A DNA stretch of 64,000 bases from NCBI RefSeq assembly GCF_013761245.1, contig NZ_JACDUT010000006.1, positions 175,813 to 239,812 on the forward strand, given 5' to 3'. The DNA is from Thermaerobacillus caldiproteolyticus. GTDB taxonomy: Bacteria; Bacillota; Bacilli; Bacillales; Anoxybacillaceae. The notes beneath the pieces were generated by a model that saw nothing but the letters and a program-made list of their open reading frames with translations, did not search any database and was not told where the DNA came from. Positions 25,313 through 33,909 of the stretch are shown here, one piece after another. The position numbers and the translations under genes are program-made. Positions within the stretch are counted from its first letter, which is position 1, and each line of letters opens with the position of its first letter.

Positions 25313-26695
25313 ATGGGGGCACTAGCAGAAACTCAAGTGATGAACGATCATCATTCAAAAAAGAAGCATCCTCCCGGGCTTTATTTATTATTCTTTACAG
25401 AGCTTTGGGAACGTTTCAGTTATTATGGAATGAGAGCCATTCTTGTTCTTTATTTAACAACAGAGCTCGTTAGCGGTGGCTTAGGATTTAAAGAAAGCGT
25501 CGCGATGAGCATTTACGGCTTCTTCGGAGGAGCTGTCTACTTTACCCCAATTATCGGTGGCTATCTATCTGACCGCTTTTTAGGTAGAAGGCTAGCGATT
25601 ACAATTGGTGGTATTACGATGGCGCTTGGGAACTTTTTACTTTTTGCCATCAACAACCATACAGGTCTATATCTCGGACTTGCTTTACTAATTATTGGTA
25701 ACGGTTTCTTTAAACCAAATATTTCAACGCTTGTTGGAGAACTTTACGGGCCAAACGATAAGCGTCGGGATGCAGCATTTACTATTTTCTACATGGGTAT
25801 TAATATCGGTGCTTTCTTCGCACCACTTGTTTGCGGCTTCTTAGCAGAAGATTACTTTAAAACAACTGTCAATGGTGTTGTCCAATACGGATTTAAATAC
25901 GGTTTCCTTGCTGCATCGATCGGTATGATTATCGGTCAAATCATTTTTAATGTCTTTGGAAATCGTTATTTAGGGGAAATTGGAAAAAAACCAGTTGGGA
26001 AAACGGAAACTGGAGCAACTGTTCCAAAAACTCCATTAACGAAAAAAGAAAAGCAACGTACCGCAGTAATTTTAATTCTAGCATGTTTTATCATTTTCTT
26101 CTGGGCTGGATTTGAACAAGCCGGAAGCTCATTAACATTATATACAAATAAATTTGTTGATAAATCCATCGGTGGTTGGGCAATCCCAACGTCTTGGTTC
26201 CAATCATTGAACCCATTCTTTATCGTTGTGTTAGCACCGATTCTTTCGGCCTTATGGGTGAAACTTTCGAATACAAAACGTGGTGACTTACCAATTCCAG
26301 CCAAAATGGCGATTGGTATGATTTTACTTGGTCTTGGATTTGCTGTTTTAATTCCTGCTGTACTACAAACTGGCAGCAATGAACATCACATTGTCGAAAA
26401 AGCAAATGTTATGTTTATCATTTTGACCTATTTCCTTCATACGCTTGGTGAGCTTTGCTTATCACCAGTAGGATTGTCTATGGTAAGCCGACTTGCTCCA
26501 ATTCGTTTAGCATCACTATTAATGGGCGTTTGGTTAGCAGGAACAGGAGTTGCTCAAGTTTTAGGTGGTCAATTAGCCGCGTTGACCGAATCATTAGGTT
26601 ATTTAGAAATCTTCAGCTTAATTGGCGGCCTAACGATTGGATTAGGACTTATTTTATTGCTGTTGACGAAAAAACTTGTACGTATGATGGAATAA
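25313..26695 (+). CDS. dtpT: Proton-dependent di-/tripeptide transporter, POT family
   Basis: A 460-aa membrane carrier. The N-terminal signature ELWERFSYYGMRAILVLYL is the ExxER motif of POT transporters; GGYLSDRFLGRR and IGNGFFKPNISTLVGELYG follow, then FWAGFEQAGSSLTLYTNKF, which is the second POT signature. Twelve or more hydrophobic spans are visible. It imports di- and tripeptides with protons. The start at 25313 (MGALAETQVM) has GAGGAGGAAA upstream. A B. subtilis counterpart is YclF. It is monocistronic, with its own promoter and terminator. Confidence 0.93.
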   Translation: MGALAETQVMNDHHSKKKHPPGLYLLFFTELWERFSYYGMRAILVLYLTTELVSGGLGFKESVAMSIYGFFGGAVYFTPIIGGYLSDRFLGRRLAITIGGITMALGNFLLFAINNHTGLYLGLALLIIGNGFFKPNISTLVGELYGPNDKRRDAAFTIFYMGINIGAFFAPLVCGFLAEDYFKTTVNGVVQYGFKYGFLAASIGMIIGQIIFNVFGNRYLGEIGKKPVGKTETGATVPKTPLTKKEKQRTAVILILACFIIFFWAGFEQAGSSLTLYTNKFVDKSIGGWAIPTSWFQSLNPFFIVVLAPILSALWVKLSNTKRGDLPIPAKMAIGMILLGLGFAVLIPAVLQTGSNEHHIVEKANVMFIILTYFLHTLGELCLSPVGLSMVSRLAPIRLASLLMGVWLAGTGVAQVLGGQLAALTESLGYLEIFSLIGGLTIGLGLILLLLTKKLVRMME

Positions 26696-26729
26696 GAAGG
26701 CTAACTCCTTAATCGGAGTTAGCCTTCTT
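26694..26729 (+). terminator. Terminator of the peptide transporter gene
   Basis: AAGAAGGCTAACTCC (26694-26708) pairs with GGAGTTAGCCTTCTT (26715-26729); the stop codon overlaps the 5' arm. Confidence 0.85.
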
Positions 26730-26796
26730 TCTATATATTTTCCATGCGTACAAATTCCCTTCCAGTACACACTATTTCTCGTAAGGTGATGAGAGA

Positions 26797-27205
26797 CAAT
26801 GAAAGCAATTGAGAGCATATGAAACATTAGAACTTCATGAACTTTTGGCGTTTAAAAATCAAAAGTGTCGCAATGCAACGAGCGGTATCTGCTTTAGAAC
26901 TCCAATCACGACTTCAAAAAACACAACAACACAACATGGCTTACAAAATCTTTTAGCTTATGAGCAAAACAACCAGCGTTCTTAACCGATTGCTACGGAT
27001 TTTGTCATCACCAAGAAAAACGATGTAAAAGTCTATACGATGTGACGAAGCATCGCTCCGGAAATATGCAATACATTAAAACAGCATTTAAACGCTGTGA
27101 TTCAATTTCAAGGGCAAACTAGCCAATATATGAATAAAGTCTACGATTATCCCACGAACGCGCAAAAGAAGATACACGTAGACACGCAGGCGTCTTACCC
27201 CCCTT
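26797..27205 (+). pseudogene. Relic of CotF-family spore coat gene(s)
   Basis: Broken plus-strand frames preserve the family: LRAYETLELHELLAFKN, then in the next frame KSVAMQRAVSALELQSRLQK, then GLQNLLAYEQ. After a stop, PIATDFVITKKNDVKVYT, SIAPEICNTLKQHLNAVIQF and SQYMNKVYDYPTNAQKKI follow. These are the N-terminal and the CotF-type domains of the YraD/YraF/CotF spore coat proteins. Several frameshifts and stops make it non-functional. A terminator at 27257-27300 still follows it. Confidence 0.75.
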
Positions 27206-27256
27206 TACAAACAACGAACGATAATTCGCACCTTCCCTCTCCGCAATGTTTCAACT

Positions 27257-27300
27257 ATGGGATTCGGCCGCGACAGCCGGAATCCCATTTTTCATATTTT
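27257..27300 (+). terminator. Terminator downstream of the CotF-family relic
   Basis: ATGGGATTCGGC (27257-27268) pairs, with one bulged C, with GCCGGAATCCCAT (27276-27288), followed by a T-rich tail. It lies before the subtilase gene. Confidence 0.75.
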
Positions 27301-27338
27301 TTTGCGATTGATTCATTCTAATGAATGAGGTGAAACGT

Positions 27339-28694
27339 ATGAAAAAAACATCATTTTTGATCATTGTCACTGGACTTGCCATTGTCTTCGTTACCGTTGC
27401 AGGAATCATTGCTTTGTATCGTCCCGCAGTAAACAAACAACAAGCTCAACAGTTAAAAACTGCTCCAGCCCCTTATGAGCCAGCGCCTCGTTCCCATCCG
27501 ACCATCATTACCCTTAATAGCTTAGCGATGAACGAGACGATCAAAACCAAATTAAATCGCCATCCAAAGATTGTGAAAATCAATCATAATGGCCGCGATC
27601 AAAGCCATTATTACAATCACGAAATTACCGTTCGATTTCACCGGATGCCGACGGAGCGGGATATAGCGCGCATCGAACAAGAGATTGACGGAACAGCAGT
27701 CAACCGTTTTGACCATTTTTTCATCTTTCGCTCCAACAGCAAAACGTATAACGAATTAATCAACTACTTTCGCCAACATCCGAATGCTGCCTATGCCGAA
27801 CCGAATTATATTTTTTTGCAAAATGAACAGCCAAACGACTTACTGTATTCGCGCTATCAATGGAATTTGCCAGCCATTCAAACGGAGGAAGGATGGCAGC
27901 TTTCCCACGGGAAGAAAAGCGTTACGATTGCCGTCATTGACAGCGGTGTCGATCTTGACCATCCCGATTTAGTTCATCGCCTTCAAAAAGGATATAACGT
28001 GCTAGCAGATAATGACATCCCTCAAGACGATAACGGACATGGTACACATGTGGCGGGCATTATTGCTTCAGACCCGAACAATCACGAAGGTATCGCCGGT
28101 ATTACGTGGTTTAACCCCATTATGCCGATTAAAGCATTAAATAATGAAGGATACGGCACATCCTTTGACGTCGCAAAAGGAATTCGCTGGGCGGTAGATC
28201 ATGGAGCTAAAGTGATTAATTTAAGCCTTGGCAACTATCAGACATCGACATTATTACAAGAAGCTGTACGCTACGCCTATGACCACGATGTCGTCTTAGT
28301 GGCTGCTTCCGGAAATGATCGCTCATCACAGCCTAGCTTTCCCGCCGCTTATCCTGAAGTATTAAGCGTCGGTGCAATCAATCCTGATGGCTCATCTGCT
28401 GAATATTCCAATTATGGAACTTATTTAGATGTTGTGGCTCCGGGAACGAATATTCCAAGCACATTTCTCGGGCATCGCTATGCAGCTCTTTCTGGCACAT
28501 CAATGGCCGCTCCGCATGTGTCCGCTCTGGCAGGACTTATTCGCTCTTTGAATCCGAAACTAACGAACAAACAAGTTATGCAAATCATCACAAGAACAAC
28601 CGTTGATTTAGGCCCAATCGGAAAAGATGCATATTTTGGTCACGGATTAATTAACGTATATCGCGCCCTTGAACTTGCCAATGACTTGCGATGA
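27339..28694 (+). CDS. Subtilisin-like serine protease (S8 family), membrane-anchored
   Basis: A 451-aa protease. An N-terminal hydrophobic anchor/signal (residues 4-27) is followed by a propeptide of about 110 residues (including EITVRFHRMPTERDIARIEQ and the inhibitor-like AAYAEPNY end). The catalytic domain has Asp in IAVIDSGVDLDHPDL, His in GHGTHVAGIIA and Ser in LSGTSMAAPHVSALAGL, with the oxyanion Asn in AASGNDRSS. The order is that of thermitase/fervidolysin-type subtilases. The start at 27339 has GAGGTG upstream. It would act at the cell surface or be released there. Its own 3' terminator lies near 28876-28915. Confidence 0.92.
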   Translation: MKKTSFLIIVTGLAIVFVTVAGIIALYRPAVNKQQAQQLKTAPAPYEPAPRSHPTIITLNSLAMNETIKTKLNRHPKIVKINHNGRDQSHYYNHEITVRFHRMPTERDIARIEQEIDGTAVNRFDHFFIFRSNSKTYNELINYFRQHPNAAYAEPNYIFLQNEQPNDLLYSRYQWNLPAIQTEEGWQLSHGKKSVTIAVIDSGVDLDHPDLVHRLQKGYNVLADNDIPQDDNGHGTHVAGIIASDPNNHEGIAGITWFNPIMPIKALNNEGYGTSFDVAKGIRWAVDHGAKVINLSLGNYQTSTLLQEAVRYAYDHDVVLVAASGNDRSSQPSFPAAYPEVLSVGAINPDGSSAEYSNYGTYLDVVAPGTNIPSTFLGHRYAALSGTSMAAPHVSALAGLIRSLNPKLTNKQVMQIITRTTVDLGPIGKDAYFGHGLINVYRALELANDLR

Positions 28695-28870
28695 CAAGAA
28701 AGCGGAAGCGTCCAATTTCTTCTATATACTTGACCACGTCCTGTGAATAAATGACGAAATATCGCCATCCCAGCTCTCTCAAAGCTAAATGCTCTTCGCC
28801 GGTAGAAGTGCCTGTCACTTCCCAAGCGCTAGTTTGGCACAAGAAAACTAGCAGCGATTCAACGCTTATA
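28695..28870. other. Non-coding stretch with an unplaced minus-strand frame
   Basis: A minus-strand frame reads through here (…LRELGWRYFVIYSQDVVKYI…) without a start or ribosome site. It is not clearly a gene. Confidence 0.25.
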
Positions 28871-28875
28871 TTAAA

Positions 28876-28915
28876 GGATGGAGACGTCAAATGATGGGGC
28901 GACTCCATCTTTTTG
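28876..28915. terminator. Bidirectional terminator between the subtilase and the YitT-type gene
   Basis: GATGGAGACG (28878-28887) pairs with CGACTCCATC (28900-28909) with one mismatch, followed on the plus strand by TTTTTGTTT. The YitT-type stop codon is inside it. Confidence 0.65.
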
Positions 28916-29480
28916 TTTCGGTCAATATTGTAGTCACAATACCAACGACTGTCACAACGATGAACGAGTGAAGAAATGACGTCGAACCGATTAGAAAACT
29001 CCCTACTGTAATAATCAACGCATCCATTATAAAAATGATAATCCCTACATTCCAATTTGTGATTCTAGCGATAAATTGGGCTAATAAATCTGTTCCGCCC
29101 GTGCTTGTCTCTTCCCGTAACATCATACCGATGCCTGTCCCGACAAAAATTCCGCCAATAATCGAGCTGATCATCGGATCAACCGATACCGTCCCACGCA
29201 ACACCGAACATACATCGATCATTAGTGAGGAAAATAACAGTCCATGCAAACTATTGTAAAAAAACGGTCGATAGTAAAACCATGCAATAATATAAAGCGG
29301 TACGCTTACCAACATGGTCGTCAACCCTACTTTAACTTGCCAAATGTATTTCGCGATTAAGCCGATTCCAATGATTCCCCCGTCTAACAAGTGATGGGGA
29401 ACCAAAAAAACGTTAATGCCAATGGCTAGTAAAACGCTGCCGACACCGATTGCAACCATCTTTTTGAACATTTGTGCCAC
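28887..29480 (-). CDS. YitT-family membrane protein, short form
   Basis: A 197-aa membrane protein with five hydrophobic spans. Family features are NVFLVPHHLLDGGIIGIGLI near the N-terminus and GMMLREETSTGGTDLLAQFI in the middle, typical of the YitT/DUF161 group. Full-length members have about 280 residues with a C-terminal cytoplasmic DUF2179 domain, which is absent here. The frame closes in a proper stop inside a terminator, so it may be a natural short form. Function unknown in the family. Confidence 0.85.
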   Translation of the reverse strand: MAQMFKKMVAIGVGSVLLAIGINVFLVPHHLLDGGIIGIGLIAKYIWQVKVGLTTMLVSVPLYIIAWFYYRPFFYNSLHGLLFSSLMIDVCSVLRGTVSVDPMISSIIGGIFVGTGIGMMLREETSTGGTDLLAQFIARITNWNVGIIIFIMDALIITVGSFLIGSTSFLHSFIVVTVVGIVTTILTETKRWSRPII

Positions 29481-29552
29481 ACCTCATTTTTTTCGCTCTA
29501 TTTCAATATATATGGCACTGTTTTTAAAGACTTGTCTCTTAATATTTTTATA

Positions 29553-29581
29553 TTGCCGCGACTACAAAAATCATTTACAAT
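29553..29581 (+). promoter_or_regulatory. Sigma-A promoter of the lysine-riboswitch permease gene
   Basis: TTGCCG (29553-29558), exactly 17 bp, TACAAT (29576-29581). The transcript would start about 30 nt before the riboswitch. Confidence 0.75.
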
Positions 29582-29616
29582 ATGATTGGTAGAACTGAAT
29601 AGGACGCTCATTAGAC

Positions 29617-29866
29617 CAATGAGGTAGAGGTCGCAGCTTTTATGAGTACAGTGAACGAGACGCAGAGACGTCAAAGACTTCACTGGAAAGGAAAAGCTGC
29701 CGAAGCTTGGGCATTTCTCTGGATGCTTAAGCTGGGGCTGTTGCCGAATAGGAACAGCACTGTCACGTTTGCATGGAGCAGACGTGGAGCGCTATCTTCA
29801 TGGAAGGTTTGATGCGTGCGGGTATTGAGTACACTGCCGTCGAATCTCCTTCGACGGCTTTTTTAT
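29617..29866 (+). promoter_or_regulatory. Lysine riboswitch (L box) with terminator
   Basis: The aptamer runs from about 29617 to 29803: GAGGTAGAGGTCGCAGC, GAGTACAGTG, GGAAAAGCTGCCGAAGC, GGGGCTGTTGCCGAATAGG, GCATGGAGCAGACGTGGAGC and the closing TATCTTCAT, which pairs back with the start (P1). A strong terminator hairpin follows, GCCGTCGA (29836-29843) with TCGACGGC (29851-29858) and a T-run. With lysine bound, transcription should stop here; without it, the downstream permease is made. The arrangement promoter - aptamer - terminator - permease is complete. Confidence 0.92.
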
Positions 29867-29903
29867 TCCTCAATTATTCTAATGAAAAGGAGTGATTGAA
29901 CCA

Positions 29904-31370
29904 ATGGAGACAGTCACGAAAAAAGAAGCAATGTCTGCTTCCGATTCTCTGTCCTCGAATGAGTTACACCGAAAATTAAAGGCGCGGCATTTAACAATGA
30001 TTTCCTTAGGAGGAACGATTGGCACAGGTTTATTCCTAGCAAGCGGTAGCGCCGTTCACACAGCAGGGCCTGGCGGAGCACTCGTTGCGTATGCGGCCAT
30101 TGGAATTATGGTGTACTTTTTAATGACAAGCCTTGCAGAAATGGCTACATATATGCCGGTCGCCGGCTCATTTAGCACCTATGCCACAAAGTTTGTGGAC
30201 CCAGCTTTAGGATTTGCGCTAGGATGGAACTATTGGTACAACTGGGCAATCACCATTGCCGCCGAATTATCTGCCGTCACGATGATTATGAAGTTTTGGT
30301 TCCCTAACAGCCCTTCGCTTTTATGGAGCGCGCTTTGTTTAGCCGTCATGTTTCTATTAAACTATTTATCCGTAAAAGGATTCGGTGAAGCTGAATATTG
30401 GTTTTCTCTTATTAAAGTCGCAACTGTTATCATTTTTTTAATTGTGAGCTTTTTGATGATTGTTGGGATTATGGGCGGTGAAGCAGTCGGCTTCAAAAAC
30501 TTTACGATTGGAGACGCTCCATTTCATGGCGGGTTTATGGCGATGCTTGGAATTTTCATGGCAGCAGGATTCTCCTTTCAAGGAACAGAATTGTTAGGGG
30601 TCGCTGCCGGCGAAAGCGAAGATCCTAAGCGCAACATTCCGCGTGCCATTCGCCAAGTATTTTGGCGCATCCTTTTATTCTATGTCTTAGCTATTTTAGC
30701 GATTGGTTTATTGATTCCTTACACGAATGAAAAACTTGCCAATAGCGATGTAACCGTGAGCCCATTTACGCTTGTATTTGATAAGGCAGGAATTGCGTTT
30801 GCTGCTTCCGTCATGAATGCAGTCATTTTAACAGCGGTTCTATCGGCTGGTAACTCAGGGATGTATGCATCTACTCGCATGCTGTGGGACTTAGCTCGCG
30901 AAGGTAAGGCACCGAAATTTTTAGCAAAGTTAAACAAACGCGGCGTACCTGTGAATGCGCTTATCGTCACTTCATCTTTAGGAACGCTCGCCTTTTTGGC
31001 CTCTTTATTTGGGGACGGTGTTGTCTATACATGGTTGTTAAATGCCTCAGGAATGTCGGGGTTTATCGCATGGTTAGGAATCGCCATCAGCCATTACCGT
31101 TTCCGAAAAGCCTACGTTGCTCAAGGTCGGGATCTTCGCGATTTACCTTATAAAGCAAAATGGTTTCCTTTTGGTCCAATCTTTGCGTTGGTTCTTTGTA
31201 CGATCGTTATTTTGGGACAAAACTATTCTGCATTTATAGGTGGAACAATCGATTGGTATGGCATTCTCGTTTCTTATATTGGCTTACCACTATTTATTAT
31301 CGTTTGGTTAGGGTATAAATGGACGAAAAAGACAAAAGTCGTTCCGCTTCATGAATGTAAATTCAAATAA
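29904..31370 (+). CDS. lysP: Amino acid permease, lysine-type (LysP-like)
   Basis: A 488-aa APC-superfamily carrier with twelve hydrophobic spans. The N-terminal LKARHLTMISLGGTIGTGLF is the APC signature; FSFQGTELLGVAAGESEDP near residue 230 is the LysP/amino acid permease motif. The lysine riboswitch upstream is strong evidence that lysine is a substrate. The ATG at 29904 has AAAAGGAG upstream at a slightly long spacing; a GTG at 29892 would overlap that site. It imports lysine across the membrane. Confidence 0.9.
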   Translation: METVTKKEAMSASDSLSSNELHRKLKARHLTMISLGGTIGTGLFLASGSAVHTAGPGGALVAYAAIGIMVYFLMTSLAEMATYMPVAGSFSTYATKFVDPALGFALGWNYWYNWAITIAAELSAVTMIMKFWFPNSPSLLWSALCLAVMFLLNYLSVKGFGEAEYWFSLIKVATVIIFLIVSFLMIVGIMGGEAVGFKNFTIGDAPFHGGFMAMLGIFMAAGFSFQGTELLGVAAGESEDPKRNIPRAIRQVFWRILLFYVLAILAIGLLIPYTNEKLANSDVTVSPFTLVFDKAGIAFAASVMNAVILTAVLSAGNSGMYASTRMLWDLAREGKAPKFLAKLNKRGVPVNALIVTSSLGTLAFLASLFGDGVVYTWLLNASGMSGFIAWLGIAISHYRFRKAYVAQGRDLRDLPYKAKWFPFGPIFALVLCTIVILGQNYSAFIGGTIDWYGILVSYIGLPLFIIVWLGYKWTKKTKVVPLHECKFK

Positions 31371-31464
31371 CAATTAGAACACCATCTGCCCGTGGCATCT
31401 CCTTCTAAACTAAAAAGCGTCTATTCATTTTGTAACAGGCTTTTGTGATACCATTGTTTATATC

Positions 31465-31510
31465 AATAAACATGGGCTTGGTGTACAGCTACACCAAGCC
31501 CATGTTTATT
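31465..31510. terminator. Long perfect bidirectional terminator between lysP and tatA
   Basis: A perfect 21-bp inverted repeat (31465-31485 with 31490-31510), 4-nt loop, with core CATGGGCTTGGTGTA. It ends the convergent lysP and tatA transcripts; the tatA stop lies inside it. Confidence 0.85.
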
Positions 31511-31673
31511 TTTGTACCTTTTGCTCTTCGTCGTCGATAATTCCTTTTGTCGCATTTTTAAACTCACGAAGCGTTTTCCCTGCTGCTCGACCAAGTTCCG
31601 GCAATTTCTTTGGACCAAAAATTAACAACGCAAAAAACACGATAAGGGCAATTTCGCCAAATCCAATATTCAT
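31506..31673 (-). CDS. tatA: Twin-arginine translocase subunit TatA
   Basis: A 55-aa protein with one N-terminal span (IALIVFFALLIF), the hinge FGPKKLPELGRAAGKTLREF and a short amphipathic/charged tail, the standard TatA/E architecture. It builds the pore through which TatC delivers folded proteins. The start at 31673 (MNIGFGEIALIVF) has GGAGTG upstream. There is no tatC in the neighbourhood, so its partner is encoded elsewhere. Size is that of TatAy/TatAc of bacilli. Confidence 0.92.
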   Translation of the reverse strand: MNIGFGEIALIVFFALLIFGPKKLPELGRAAGKTLREFKNATKGIIDDEEQKVQK

Positions 31674-31762
31674 CGTATTCACTCCATTTTCCAATGATCC
31701 ACTAAATCACCACATTCAACATATCCTATTTCATTATATCACACGCTAATAATAGAAGCTAG

Positions 31763-31945
31763 CTAGTTCCGCTCTTGAAGAAGGCGAACAGGAACTTCCA
31801 TTTCTTCTTCGGACCGTTCTTTCAGATAAATTCTTGCCATTTTTCGTTCCTCATCAACGTGCTGGATGAATACTTGTTTTCCTTCATACATAACGGGAAT
31901 GATTTCTCCCGTCTCAGCAATTTGTTTAGCGCGCATGACTTCCAT
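31763..31945 (-). CDS. sspH: Small acid-soluble spore protein, H-type
   Basis: A 60-aa protein, [20 protein letters not shown], with [16 protein letters not shown] and a hydrophilic tail. QHVDE…ARIY in a protein of this size is the signature of SspH-type minor SASPs, which are made in the forespore. GAGGAGGGAAA precedes the ATG at 31945. It overlaps the end of an upstream 68-aa frame by 20 bp. Confidence 0.85.
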   Translation of the reverse strand: MEVMRAKQIAETGEIIPVMYEGKQVFIQHVDEERKMARIYLKERSEEEMEVPVRLLQERN

Positions 31946-32132
31946 CGTTATTTCCCTCCTCTTCATTATCTTTTGCACTATCTTCTGCTATTACCCGTAA
32001 TTCTTTCCAGAATAATTCATCATTGCAAATAAGCTGCACATACGGATGAACAATTTGCTCGAGTTCTCCTGCATCTCCTTTTGCATTGATAATTTCTAGC
32101 AATTGAGTCATATCTGTCGTTTCGTGTTCCAT
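31926..32132 (-). CDS. Hypothetical protein (68 aa) upstream of sspH
   Basis: A 68-aa acidic protein, [20 protein letters not shown], with an excellent ribosome site (AGGAGGG) 6 nt before its ATG. It is predicted helical, ends in an Asp/Glu-rich tail and overlaps sspH by 20 bp, so the two are probably translationally coupled and co-expressed. A sporulation role is suggested by that neighbour only. Family not recognised. Confidence 0.65.
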   Translation of the reverse strand: MEHETTDMTQLLEIINAKGDAGELEQIVHPYVQLICNDELFWKELRVIAEDSAKDNEEEGNNDGSHAR

Positions 32133-32229
32133 GATTTACCCTCCTGTCGATATTCAACGCAATATCACCCCCATAACAAGCAAAAAAAATTCGAATTAGT
32201 ATAGAAAAAAGAGAATGGGGGAAGGTGTG

Positions 32230-33225
32230 ATGAGCGAACGCGATTGCTATTTCGACAATGCGAAATGTTTTTTAATGCTCCTCGTCGTGTTTGGCCACTT
32301 TCTCCGCCCTTATATTGATAGTGAGTTGTTTGTCCATAGCTTATACGTTTGGATTTTCTTTTTTCATATGCCAGCGTTTATTTTAATTTCCGGCTACTTT
32401 GCTAAAGGATTTCGTCAGCATGGGTATTTGAAAAAAATCACGAAAAAATTATTGCTTCCTTATCTTATTTTTCAACTATTGTATTCGATTTATTATTCGT
32501 TTTTATATGAAAAAGATACGGTACAAATCGATGTTTTTACACCGCATTGGAGTTTATGGTTTTTAATCAGTTTGTTTAGCTGGAATATATTATTATGGAT
32601 TTTTGCCAATATACCTAAACATATTTCTCTATTGATCGCCTTGTTACTCGGCGTGGGGGCCGGAATGATCGAAGCGGAAAAATGGTTGAGCTTATCTCGA
32701 ACATTCACGTTTTTTCCGTTCTTTTTAATGGGTTTTTTCTTGCAGAAAAGCCATTTTGAACGATTGCTGACACGACGTGTTCGCCTATTTTCATTAATCG
32801 TCTTAATCGGCATGTTTATCTGTATTCATCTCGGGTTTCCTGATTTGCCGCAAGAATGGTTGTACGGCTCTAAATCATATGAAACGCTAGGTGTTCATGA
32901 AGAAAAAGGAGCTATAGGTCGACTGATTATTTATGGAGCGAGCGCTTTCATGATGTTTTGCTTTATGTCGCTCATCCCAAATCGTCGCTTACCAATTTCA
33001 ACGTTGGGCACAAGAACGTTTTATATTTATATTCTTCACGGGTTTATTTTAAAATATTTACATGTAACCCATTTTCCTGATTTCATTATGGACATTCACG
33101 GTTATCCGTTGTTGCTCCTTTTATCATTGTTCGTCATGTTCATTTTAGGAAGCGAACCGATTGTTCGGCTTGTGCGACCTCTAATTGAATGGCGCTTTCC
33201 AAAAAAGAAACGGGCTGTTTCGTAA
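32230..33225 (+). CDS. Acyltransferase-3 family membrane protein
   Basis: A 331-aa membrane protein with about ten hydrophobic spans. The start YFDNAKCFLMLLVVFGHFL carries the conserved histidine typical of acyltransferase-3 (OafA/YrhL-like) N-termini, and WIFFFHMPAFILISGYFAK follows as in the family. C-terminal TFYIYILHGFILKYLHV also fits. These enzymes add acyl groups to extracytoplasmic sugars or teichoic acids. It resembles B. subtilis YkrP in type. The start at 32230 has GGGGGAAGG upstream. The acceptor is unknown. Confidence 0.85.
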   Translation: MSERDCYFDNAKCFLMLLVVFGHFLRPYIDSELFVHSLYVWIFFFHMPAFILISGYFAKGFRQHGYLKKITKKLLLPYLIFQLLYSIYYSFLYEKDTVQIDVFTPHWSLWFLISLFSWNILLWIFANIPKHISLLIALLLGVGAGMIEAEKWLSLSRTFTFFPFFLMGFFLQKSHFERLLTRRVRLFSLIVLIGMFICIHLGFPDLPQEWLYGSKSYETLGVHEEKGAIGRLIIYGASAFMMFCFMSLIPNRRLPISTLGTRTFYIYILHGFILKYLHVTHFPDFIMDIHGYPLLLLLSLFVMFILGSEPIVRLVRPLIEWRFPKKKRAVS

Positions 33226-33240
33226 CTGAAACAGCCCGTT
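33209..33240. terminator. Bidirectional terminator between the acyltransferase and thiE
   Basis: AACGGGCTGTTTC (33209-33221) pairs with GAAACAGCCCGTT (33228-33240). Both convergent genes end in or at the edge of this hairpin. Confidence 0.85.
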
Positions 33241-33895
33241 ATTTAACTTTTACACATTGAACAAGTTGTCTTGTTGCATCAAATGGCGACTCTGCAGAGG
33301 CGATCGCGCTAATGACAGAAACACCATCAGCTCCAGCAGCGATGACTTCACTTGCATTTTCATGCGTGATTCCACCAATCGCCACGATCGGAATGTCGAT
33401 GCCGCTGTCACGAAGAAACCGAATGATAGAAGCGCCTTGCGCCTCCTTTGCATCGTCTTTCGATGTCGTTGGAAAAATTGGACCGACACCGATGTAATCA
33501 GCTCCAGCTGTCATCGCCGCGCGCGCTTCTTCCAAATTGTGAGCGGAAACGCCAAGAATTTTATCGCCGATCTTCTTGCGAACGACATCGGCTTTTTCAT
33601 CGTCCTGTCCAATATGCACTCCATCCGCATCGAGCTCAATTGCTAATTCGACGTCATCGTTGACGATAAACGGCACGCCATGTTGTCGGCAAATCTTTTG
33701 CAACTCTTTTGCGAAAGCATACTTCTCCTCGCCTGTGAACGCCTCTTTTCCTTTTTCACGGAATTGAAACAATGTGATCCCGCCAGTGATTGCTTCGGTT
33801 AAAACGCTCAAAGGATTTTTCTTACAGTTGCTGCTGCCCATAATAAAATACACGCGTAACAATTCTTTCATCGTTTCTGTTGAGATTCGTGTCAC
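33239..33895 (-). CDS. thiE: Thiamine-phosphate synthase
   Basis: A 218-aa TIM-barrel enzyme that joins HMP-pyrophosphate to thiazole phosphate. Family motifs in order: [36 protein letters not shown] (magnesium aspartates), [26 protein letters not shown] (phosphate-binding), PIVAIGGI and [11 protein letters not shown]. The start is GTG at 33895 with AGGTGA upstream, the site falling in the 14-bp gap after thiD. Third gene of the TPP-riboswitch operon thiM-thiD-thiE. Confidence 0.95.
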   Translation of the reverse strand: MTRISTETMKELLRVYFIMGSSNCKKNPLSVLTEAITGGITLFQFREKGKEAFTGEEKYAFAKELQKICRQHGVPFIVNDDVELAIELDADGVHIGQDDEKADVVRKKIGDKILGVSAHNLEEARAAMTAGADYIGVGPIFPTTSKDDAKEAQGASIIRFLRDSGIDIPIVAIGGITHENASEVIAAGADGVSVISAIASAESPFDATRQLVQCVKVK

Positions 33896-33909
33896 CGTTC
33901 ATCACCTAA

